Both the position numbers and the translations under genes were made by a program. DNA of 64,000 bases from an uncultured Clostridia bacterium (GTDB lineage Bacteria > Bacillota > Clostridia > Christensenellales > Aristaeellaceae), in the NCBI GenBank assembly GCA_934647305.1, contig CAKUFI010000004.1:1-64000 (forward strand), written 5' to 3'. The notes under the pieces were generated by a model. The model was not told the DNA's origin. It did not search any database and saw nothing but the letters and a program-made list of their open reading frames with translations. Each line of letters begins with the position of its first letter. Position 1 is the stretch's first letter. This document shows, piece after piece, positions 56,852 through 64,000 of this stretch.

Positions 56852-57570
56852 CAGCCACCCAGGCGTTCGGCGGGATCAACGCTCTGCCCTTCCTCGCGCC
56901 ACTCAAAGTACAGCCGTTCGCTGCTTTTGCCCAGCTCCTGCCCCTTCTCCACCTGCTGCCCCTCCTGCACGCCGGCCGAGGCCAGGTAGCCGTACACGCT
57001 CTCGCCGCCCTCGTGGGAGACGAGCACGATATAGTCGCTGCCCGCGCCGCGCCCCACCGCCGTCACCGTGCCCGCCTGCGCGCAGGACACGGGCGAATCC
57101 GCCTCGCAGGCATACTCCTGCCAGGGCTGGTCGGCGGAGAAGGCGTGACTGAGCGTGCCCTCGACCGGCCTGGCCAGCGCGTCCCCTTCGCCCATGTTCA
57201 AAAAGACCAGCGCCGTGTCGGGCATCAGCGCCCGCACGAAGCTCAGCCGCCCGATGGTGTGGTCCCAGTCCACGCGCATGCTGACCACCGAGCGGATCGA
57301 CTGCGTGAGCCGGTTGCTCCAGGGCGCGTCGATATTGCGCACCGCCATCAGCGTCAGCAGCAGCGCGCAGGCCACCGCGCTGTTGCGGATCAGCCGCTCG
57401 CCGAAGGTCAGCCGGGGCGCGGCGGGTTTGTCCGCGGGGCGGTTCATTCGCTTTTCGCGCCGGAAAAAGCGGGCCCGACTGGCCCAGCCCTCCGCGCGCT
57501 TCTTTTTTTCAGGCTGCGTCTCAGGCGGCTGCCGCCCGGTCAGGATCTTGAGCTGTTCGCCGTTTGTCAT
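56851..57570 (-). CDS. spoIVFA: SpoIVFA-like membrane protein with M23 (LytM) domain
   Basis: This is a 239-residue protein with one transmembrane helix (NSAVACALLLTLMAV, near residue 65-80) and a C-terminal M23-like domain (about 130-239; GTVTAVGRGAGSDYIVLVSHEGG). The metallopeptidase ligands are incomplete, as expected for SpoIVFA, which regulates the adjacent SpoIVFB protease rather than cutting peptidoglycan. The start ATG 57570 follows GGAGGTG. A CATACGAT sequence about 20 bases upstream (57590-57597) resembles a sigma-E -10 box, but the -35 is unclear. Confidence 0.8.
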   Translation of the reverse strand: MTNGEQLKILTGRQPPETQPEKKKRAEGWASRARFFRREKRMNRPADKPAAPRLTFGERLIRNSAVACALLLTLMAVRNIDAPWSNRLTQSIRSVVSMRVDWDHTIGRLSFVRALMPDTALVFLNMGEGDALARPVEGTLSHAFSADQPWQEYACEADSPVSCAQAGTVTAVGRGAGSDYIVLVSHEGGESVYGYLASAGVQEGQQVEKGQELGKSSERLYFEWREEGQSVDPAERLGG

Positions 57571-57684
57571 AATCACACCTCCTGCCTTCATCGTATGCGC
57601 CCGCGTCCCAAGGCATGTATCGCATACCGCGCGGCGCTTTGGTCCATAATAACTGGACAATGACGATGAACAGGAGCCTTATTT

Positions 57685-60600
57685 ATGCGTTCAGACGACT
57701 TTATGCGGGGAATCCCCTATGACGAACAGGCCATGCAGCAGCACATGCGCGCGCTGGCGCTCCGGGAGGACGTGACCGGACTGCGGGCGCTGCGCGGCAC
57801 GACGCAGTGCGTTCGCGACCTGCACCGCGCGGCCCGCGCCCTGCAGGTCGGGGAGGACGAGCGTTCGGACGAGCTTGCCTGGATACTGAGCAATGCGCGG
57901 GTGCTCGAGGCGCTCTTCGGCGCGCAGGCCCGCCCGACCCGCCGCCGGCTCCCCGCGACGCAGGACGGCGTGCGCGTGCAGACGATGATGGACGAGCTGG
58001 TCGCCCACAGCGACGCGCTGGTCACGCCTGAGCGCCTGGCGCAGGCGATCTGTGCCTATGACGAGGTGCGCGCGCTGCGGATGGACGAGCTCTGGAGCGC
58101 CCCGTGCGCGCTGAGCCTGGCGCTGGAGGAGACCTATTGCCGGGTGGGGCAGGCCGTGCTCGAGCGGGAGGAGGCGCGCCGGGCGGCCGAGGCCTGGGCG
58201 GAGGATTCGCAGCGCGTGCCTGTGCGGCGGGACGGGGCCTTCTGCGAGCGGGCGCTGCAGCTGCTGCACGAGCGGGAGGAGCCTGCCCGGCGGGAGGCGC
58301 TGGAGAAGCTGCTGCCCGGCGAGTCGATCGAGGAGCTGGTGCGCGTGGAGCGGGAAAAGTGCGCGCTGTCGCTGCTGCTGATGAACAACCTGCTCTCGAC
58401 GATGCGCATGCTGGAGGGCCTCGACTGGGCAGAGCGCTTTGAGCAGGTCAGCCGGGTGGAGCAGGCGCTGCTTGACGACCCGTCCGGCACCTATCCGCGC
58501 ATGGACAAGGCCTCCCGGGCGCAGGTTCGCGCGCAGGTGGTTCGCCTGAGCCGGGCAAGCGGCCTCAAGGAGCGCACCGTGGCCGGGCAGGCCGTCGAGC
58601 GGGCGCAGGCGGGCGAGGGCGTCCGGCGGGAGGTCAGCTGGTGGCTGTACACGAACGAGGGGCTCGAGGCGATGAGCCGCGGCCTTCGCCTGAGAAAAAC
58701 GCTGCGGCTGTATCCCGACCCGACGGGGGCGAAGCGTATCGGCGCGATTCTGACCTGCTGCGCGCTCGAAATCGCGCTTTTTGGCGCGTTAAAACTGCCC
58801 TGGTGGGCGGTCTTTGCGTGGGCGGCGTGCGCCTGGGCGATTGCCGAGGAGCTGGTCAACCGCGCGGCGGCGCGCCTGGTAAAGCCGAAGCCGCTGCTCC
58901 GCCTGGCGCTGAAGGAGGCGGGAAAGGAATACCGGACGCTGGTTGTCATGCCGGCGCTGCTCAGCGGCGAGGCGAGGGCGGAGGCGCTTGCGGCCGAGCT
59001 GGAGAACCTGGGCGCGAACCAGCCGGACGAGAATATCGACTTTCTGCTGCTGGGCGACCTGCCAGACGCGAAGGAGGAGAGCCTGCCCGGGGACGAGGCC
59101 ATCCTGTCGGCGGCGAAGCGGGGAATTGCCCGGGCGAACGGGCGTGCCGGGCGGGAGAAGTATTATTTCCTGTGCCGCGCGCGCGAATACCAGCCGCAGG
59201 ATCGCAAATACATGGCGCACGAGCGCAAGCGGGGGGCGCTGGGCGCGCTGATGGCCTACCTGCGGCTGGGCGAGAACGCCTTTTTGGAGCCGCCGCGCTT
59301 TGACCGGGCGTATCCGTTCGTGCTGACGCTGGACGCGGGCGGGCAGCTGCTGCCCGAGGACATGCTGCGCCTGATCGCGACGATGGCGCACCCGATCAAC
59401 CGGGCGCGGGTGGAGGACGGCGAGACGCGCGGCTACGCGGTGCTGGCTCCGCGCGTGCAGACGGCGCTGAGCGAGCAGGTCAACGAATTCACGGCGCTCT
59501 TCGGCGGGTCGGGGGGCGTGGACACCTATGCCTCCTGCGCCTCGGACGCGTGGCAGGACGGGTCGGGTCAGGGCATTTATTCGGGCAAGGGCATATTGGA
59601 CGCAAACGCCTTTTCTGCGCGCCTGCAGGGCCGTCTGCCGGACAACCGCATACTCAGTCACGACCTGATCGAGGGCCTGTTTGCGGGCGCGGGGCAGGTC
59701 AACGACGTGACGCTCTACGAAGGCCACCCCAAAAGCCTGCGCGCCTGGCTGAAGCGCCTTGAACGATGGACGCGGGGCGACTGGCAGCTGCTGCCGTTTG
59801 CGTGCGGCTGGCGGGAGAGTGAGCGCCTGAAGCCCATCGACCGGTTCAAGCTGTGCGACAATTTGCTGCGCAGTCTGCTTTCCGGCGGGCAGGTCGCGCT
59901 GATACTGGCCGCGTTCTGGCTGCGCAGGCCGGAGGGAATCCTGCTTGCGCTGCTGCCCGATCTGCTGCCGCTCATCGGGCCGGGCATGCGGGAGGGCGAT
60001 AGCTGGCTGCTCGCGCTGTGCCGAATCGCGTTTGCGCCGCTTGAGGCCGCGTGTACGCTGCGGGCGATCGGCCGGGCGCTGTGGCGGCAGGGCGTGTCGA
60101 AGCGGCGGCTGCTGGACTGGGTGACCGCCGACGACGCGGAGAAGAAAACCGGAAAGCTGCCCATGGGTTTTCCGCGGCTGTGCGCGCTGGCAGTGTTTGC
60201 CAGTCTGCCGCTCCAGCCGCTGCTGCTTCTGCCCGGGGTGCCGCTGTGCGTTCTGTGGTGGACGGCCGACGCACTGAGCGCTTACCTTGAAAGGCCGCGC
60301 GAGCAGGCCTTTGCGCCCGACCCCTCGCAGCGGGAGACGCTGATGGATCTGGCGGCGCGCACCTGGCGCTTTTTCGAGGACACGGTGGAGGACAACGGCC
60401 TGCCGCCCGATAACGAGCAGCTCGACCCGCCAATCGGCCTGGCCCGGCGCACCTCGCCGACCAACGCGGCGCTGTACCTTATGTGCTGCGTGAGCGCGCG
60501 GGAGCTGGGGCTGATCGACGGGGAGGAGTGTATTCGGCGCGTCGAGACGGCGCTTGAGACACTCGAGTCGCTGGAAAAGTGGGAAGGCCAGCTGTACAAC

Positions 60601-63600
60601 TGGTACGATACCCGCACCGGCAAGCCGCTTTTCCCGCGCTATGTCTCGGCGGTGGACTCGGGTAACCTGGCGGCGGCGCTGATGTGCTGCGCCCAGGCGA
60701 TTCCGTCCCTTGGCGGCAGGCTGCATGCGCTGGCCGCGGGCATGAACCTGCGCGCGCTGTACGACGAAAAGCGGGAGCTGTTCTACATCGGCATGGACGT
60801 GGAGAGCGGCAGGATGAGCCAGTCGAGGTACGACCTGCTGGCCTCCGAGTCGCGCCTGCTGAGCTATGCCGCCATACTGCTCGGGCAGGTTCCGGCGCGG
60901 CACTGGAAGGCGCTCGGCCGGGCGATGACCCGCACGGAAAAGGGCGCGGCGCTGCTCTCCTGGAGCGGCACGATGTTCGAGTACCTGATGCCCGAGCTGC
61001 TAATTCCCGGGTGCGCGGGATCGCTGCTGCGCCAGAGCCGGGACGCGGTGATCGAGGCGCAGGTTCGCGCGGCGGAGGGCACGCCCTGGGGCGTGTCCGA
61101 GTCGGGCTACTATGCCTTCGACCGACACATGGCGTATCAGTACCGGGCGTTCGGCCTTTCCGAGGTGGCCCTGCGTGGGGACAGCCTGCCCGGGCCGGTG
61201 ATCGCGCCCTACGCGTCGCTGCTGTGCCTGCGCGCCGCGCCCGAGGAGGTGCTTGAGAACCTCGAGGACATGAAGGAGCGCGGCTGGCTGGGCGAACACG
61301 GCCTGTACGAGGCGGTGGATTTCGCGCCGGAGCGGCTGGCCGAGGGGGTGAAGTGCGGCCTGGTGAAGAGCCACATGGCGCACCATCAGGGCATGATCCT
61401 GTGCGCGATCGCCAACCTGCTGGCGGACGACTGCCTGGTGCGCGCGTTCATGAGCAATCCGAAGGCGGCGGGGATGCGCCTGCTGCTGCAGGAAAAGCCG
61501 GCGGTGCGCCTGACCCTGCCCCGGCGGCGGGAGGAGGAAATCGAGGACGAGCCGACGCGCCGGGGCGTGCGAGTGAGCCGGGCGGGCGACCCCCATTCGC
61601 CGCTGCCCGATACCTGCCTGCTGGGCGGCGAGCATGCCGGGGTGTGCCTGGGCGCAAACGGCGAGGGCTGCCTGCAGCGGGAGGGATTTCTGGCCAACCG
61701 GCCGCGAATCAGCCCGTTTTCGCGCCCCGAGGGATTCTATGTGCACCTGAAAAGCGGGAACCTTGCCTGCGTGCTCAACGCGCCCGGGCAGGGAGAGGCG
61801 CGCGTGCGCATGGACGCGGGACGAATCAGCTATACCCGCGAGGCGGGCGGCTTCGAGGCGGCGCTGACTGTCTGCCTGTCGCCCGAGGACGGCGCGCTGT
61901 GCCGGCAGGTGCGGCTGCGCAACCTGACCGCCCGGACGAAGAGCTGCGAGGTCACCGGCTGCTTTGAGGTGGCGCTGGCGCAGCGGGCGGATTACCTGGC
62001 GCACCCGGCGTTTATGAACCTGTTCGTGCGCGCCTCCCGGCCGCAGGAAAACGCCCTGCGGTTCGACCGCAGGAAGCGCAGCCCGTCCGAGCGGTTCCCC
62101 GTGCTGATCGACTGCGTGTGCGGCGCGAAGGAGGGGGATGAAATCGCGGTCGAGTGCGACCTGGGCAGGCTGATCGGGCGGAGCGGCTCGCTGGATAAGG
62201 CCCCCCTGCCGCCTCTGACCGGCACGCTGGGCGACACGCTGAACCCGGCCTCGGCGATACAGGTTCGCCTGACCCTCGGCCCGGGCGAGGAGCGCACGCT
62301 GGCCTTTTTCACCGCGCTGACCGACCGGCCGGAGGAGTTCCTGCGCGCCCATGCCGGGGAGGACTGCGCCCGCCGCGCGCTCGAACTGGCCGAAACGCAG
62401 GAACGGGCGCTGATACGATTCCTGTCGCTGAGCGCGGCGCAGTACGGCCTGTTTGAAAAGGCGGCGGCGCTGCTGTGCTTTCCGCGCGGAAACCTGAGCG
62501 CCGACCGTCCGCCCCGGGGAGACGTTTCGCCGCGGACGCTGTGGGAAATCGGCATTTCGGGCGAGCAGCCGATCGTGCTTGTGCGCGTGCGCTCGGCCGA
62601 GCAGGTGAGCCTGGCCCGCGAGACGCTCAGGCTTCATGAGTTTTACCAGGCGCACAATCTGACGAGCGACCTGGTGCTGGTCAACGAATACGGAAACGAC
62701 TACGAACAGCCGGTGCGCGACCGCCTGCGCGCGCTGGTCATGGGCAGCTGCCTGGGCGGCAGGATCGGGCAGACGGGCGGGGCGTTCCTGCTGGAGGGAC
62801 AGTCGCTGACCGGGGCGCAGAGAGATGCGCTGGAGACGTACGCGGCGCTGAAGCTCTCCGGAGAGGAGGGGCCGCTGTCCGTGCAGCTTCGGCGCGCGCT
62901 GGCCGGCTTCCGCGCGCCCCACGAGAGGCCCCTGCTGCCCGTGGGCGAGGCCGAGCCGGGCGAAACGCTGGCCGCGTTCAACGGCTGGGGCGGGTTTACG
63001 AAAGACGGCGACTACCTGATCTGCCGCATGGACACCCCCGCGCCCTGGTGCAATGTGCTCGCCGGACAGGCGCTGGGCGCGCTGGTGACCGCGCGAGGGG
63101 GCGGGTTCAGCTGGTGCAAAAACAGCCGGAACGGACGGCTGACCGCCTTTACCAACGACACGCTGCAGGAGGACTTCTCCGAGTGCTTTTTGCTGGACGG
63201 CAGGCCGCTGCTGCCCGAAAGGACGCTGTTTTCGCCCGGAAAGGTGCGCTTTTTCGGCGAAACCGACGGCTTTTCCTGGGAAAGCGAGCAGTGCGTGCAC
63301 GTCAGGCTTCCGCTCAAGGCGCACCTTCTGACCCTGCGCAACGCGGGCGAACGTACCCGCACCGTCCGCATGACCGCGCGAATCGACTGGTGTCTGGGCG
63401 TGACCGGCGCGGCGGCGGGGTGCACGCTGACCGGCACGGACGGCGAAATCCTCTGGGCGCGGGGTGACGCGGGCGTGCTGGCGGCGGCCTGCCTGAAGGG
63501 AATCGACGCGGCGGCGAAGGACAGTATGCTTTTTGGCGAGGTCACGCTGGCGCCCGGCGGCTGCGCGAAAGCCTGTCTGCTGATCGCCTGCGCGGACACG

Positions 63601-64000
63601 CTCGAGGAGGCGGACGACCTGCTCTCAGGCATGGACGGCGAGGCGCTGGGCGCGGAAACCGCCGCCTTCTGGGAAGATCACCTGACGCAGATGCGGCTGC
63701 AGACCCCCGATCCTCTGCTGTGCGCACTGGTCAATCGCTGGCTCCCCGCGCAGGCGCTCGCCTCGCGCATCTGGGGGCGCACCGGGTACTATCAGTCGGG
63801 CGGGGCGATCGGCTTTCGCGATCAGCTGCAGGATATGCTCAGTCAGCTCTACGCGCAGCCGCAGCTGGTGCGCAATCACCTGATCCTATGCGCGGCGCAT
63901 CAGTTTGAGGCGGGCGACGTGCAGCACTGGTGGCATGCCCCGCAGAGCGGCGTGCGCACGCACATCTCGGACGACCTGCTGTTTCTGCCCTATGTGACCG
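57685..64000 (+). CDS. Cyclic beta-1,2-glucan synthase-like giant protein (NdvB/Cgs family), partial at right edge
   Basis: This open frame runs at least 2105 codons without a stop and leaves the window. Its closest family is NdvB/Cgs, which builds and cyclises beta-1,2-glucan at the membrane. Regions in order are: a helical N-terminus; membrane helices near 352-386; a GT84-like domain (LLLGDLPDA with D458; FVLTLDAGG at 545-553; SHDLIEG 658-664; RWTRGDWQLLPF from 694); and membrane helices near 730-765 and 829-858. A glycoamylase-like domain (PF10091-like) covers about 920-1240, with SPTNAALYL, VDSGNLAAAL, TPWGVSESGYY and SHMAHHQGM. GH94-like regions begin near GGEHAGVCLG (about 1310). AGGAG precedes the ATG. 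The usual DxD aspartate appears replaced (DAG), so transferase activity is uncertain. Confidence 0.85.
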   Translation, partial: MRSDDFMRGIPYDEQAMQQHMRALALREDVTGLRALRGTTQCVRDLHRAARALQVGEDERSDELAWILSNARVLEALFGAQARPTRRRLPATQDGVRVQTMMDELVAHSDALVTPERLAQAICAYDEVRALRMDELWSAPCALSLALEETYCRVGQAVLEREEARRAAEAWAEDSQRVPVRRDGAFCERALQLLHEREEPARREALEKLLPGESIEELVRVEREKCALSLLLMNNLLSTMRMLEGLDWAERFEQVSRVEQALLDDPSGTYPRMDKASRAQVRAQVVRLSRASGLKERTVAGQAVERAQAGEGVRREVSWWLYTNEGLEAMSRGLRLRKTLRLYPDPTGAKRIGAILTCCALEIALFGALKLPWWAVFAWAACAWAIAEELVNRAAARLVKPKPLLRLALKEAGKEYRTLVVMPALLSGEARAEALAAELENLGANQPDENIDFLLLGDLPDAKEESLPGDEAILSAAKRGIARANGRAGREKYYFLCRAREYQPQDRKYMAHERKRGALGALMAYLRLGENAFLEPPRFDRAYPFVLTLDAGGQLLPEDMLRLIATMAHPINRARVEDGETRGYAVLAPRVQTALSEQVNEFTALFGGSGGVDTYASCASDAWQDGSGQGIYSGKGILDANAFSARLQGRLPDNRILSHDLIEGLFAGAGQVNDVTLYEGHPKSLRAWLKRLERWTRGDWQLLPFACGWRESERLKPIDRFKLCDNLLRSLLSGGQVALILAAFWLRRPEGILLALLPDLLPLIGPGMREGDSWLLALCRIAFAPLEAACTLRAIGRALWRQGVSKRRLLDWVTADDAEKKTGKLPMGFPRLCALAVFASLPLQPLLLLPGVPLCVLWWTADALSAYLERPREQAFAPDPSQRETLMDLAARTWRFFEDTVEDNGLPPDNEQLDPPIGLARRTSPTNAALYLMCCVSARELGLIDGEECIRRVETALETLESLEKWEGQLYNWYDTRTGKPLFPRYVSAVDSGNLAAALMCCAQAIPSLGGRLHALAAGMNLRALYDEKRELFYIGMDVESGRMSQSRYDLLASESRLLSYAAILLGQVPARHWKALGRAMTRTEKGAALLSWSGTMFEYLMPELLIPGCAGSLLRQSRDAVIEAQVRAAEGTPWGVSESGYYAFDRHMAYQYRAFGLSEVALRGDSLPGPVIAPYASLLCLRAAPEEVLENLEDMKERGWLGEHGLYEAVDFAPERLAEGVKCGLVKSHMAHHQGMILCAIANLLADDCLVRAFMSNPKAAGMRLLLQEKPAVRLTLPRRREEEIEDEPTRRGVRVSRAGDPHSPLPDTCLLGGEHAGVCLGANGEGCLQREGFLANRPRISPFSRPEGFYVHLKSGNLACVLNAPGQGEARVRMDAGRISYTREAGGFEAALTVCLSPEDGALCRQVRLRNLTARTKSCEVTGCFEVALAQRADYLAHPAFMNLFVRASRPQENALRFDRRKRSPSERFPVLIDCVCGAKEGDEIAVECDLGRLIGRSGSLDKAPLPPLTGTLGDTLNPASAIQVRLTLGPGEERTLAFFTALTDRPEEFLRAHAGEDCARRALELAETQERALIRFLSLSAAQYGLFEKAAALLCFPRGNLSADRPPRGDVSPRTLWEIGISGEQPIVLVRVRSAEQVSLARETLRLHEFYQAHNLTSDLVLVNEYGNDYEQPVRDRLRALVMGSCLGGRIGQTGGAFLLEGQSLTGAQRDALETYAALKLSGEEGPLSVQLRRALAGFRAPHERPLLPVGEAEPGETLAAFNGWGGFTKDGDYLICRMDTPAPWCNVLAGQALGALVTARGGGFSWCKNSRNGRLTAFTNDTLQEDFSECFLLDGRPLLPERTLFSPGKVRFFGETDGFSWESEQCVHVRLPLKAHLLTLRNAGERTRTVRMTARIDWCLGVTGAAAGCTLTGTDGEILWARGDAGVLAAACLKGIDAAAKDSMLFGEVTLAPGGCAKACLLIACADTLEEADDLLSGMDGEALGAETAAFWEDHLTQMRLQTPDPLLCALVNRWLPAQALASRIWGRTGYYQSGGAIGFRDQLQDMLSQLYAQPQLVRNHLILCAAHQFEAGDVQHWWHAPQSGVRTHISDDLLFLPYVT

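Noticed and set aside
57690..63900. Short plus-strand open frames inside the giant gene (for example near 57807, 58104 and 61353)
   Set aside because: All are out of frame with the continuous NdvB-like reading frame, which carries the recognisable domains.

Overview
The window is G+C-rich DNA from an endospore-forming Firmicute of the class Clostridia. The evidence is a SpoIVFA/SpoIVFB-like pair, the Firmicute order secD-secF-recJ-relA-dtd-MBL-hemZ, YceD-RpmF, and several LplB/LplC-type sugar importers next to YesM/YesN-type regulators. Genus cannot be set from the sequence alone. No rRNA, tRNA, CRISPR array, transposase, integrase or phage gene was seen. The coding strand changes often. Most intergenic gaps over 300 bases are packed with short palindromic repeats rather than genes. 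Layout: 1-2.8 kb holds a PHP phosphatase whose C-terminus is replaced by repeat DNA, and an MFS transporter. 2.8-7.1 kb is a minus-strand polyamine ABC importer operon (potA-potB-potC-potD plus a small unknown gene). 7.1-9.4 kb has yceD-rpmF behind a consensus promoter and a Gfo/Idh/MocA oxidoreductase. 9.7-21.1 kb is a long minus-strand housekeeping run: secD, secF, recJ, relA, dtd, an MBL hydrolase, hemZ and two cyclophilins. 21.1-24.1 kb has a Nudix fusion protein and an OmpR/histidine-kinase pair. 24.5-29.2 kb is a MarR regulator followed by a split CoA-dehydratase activase system. 29.5-32.4 kb is an ABC-2 exporter. 32.7-39.5 kb is a carbohydrate importer facing a two-component system, followed by a MATE exporter at 39.6-41 kb. 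41.5-52 kb is a glycan-use locus: a GH42-like hydrolase, divergent importer genes, a membrane AraC-type regulator and a DUF6259-like hydrolase. 52-53.4 kb is an AT-rich island with a secreted peptidoglycan-binding protein and a type I toxin-antitoxin module. 53.4-57.6 kb has a stand-alone riboflavin kinase, pstS, an Rrf2 regulator and the SpoIVF pair. 57.7 kb to the right edge is one huge partial gene resembling cyclic beta-1,2-glucan synthase (NdvB/Cgs). The strongest unusual signal is a dispersed repeat family built around a 12-nt stem, 11-nt loop and 12-nt stem. The loop and flanks are conserved, while the stem sequence changes from copy to copy and stays self-complementary. There are 14 copies here. 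Elements often touch stop codons and have rewritten the C-termini of two proteins. A second repeat family is a string of perfect mini-hairpins, seen at the left edge and at 32.4-32.7 kb.
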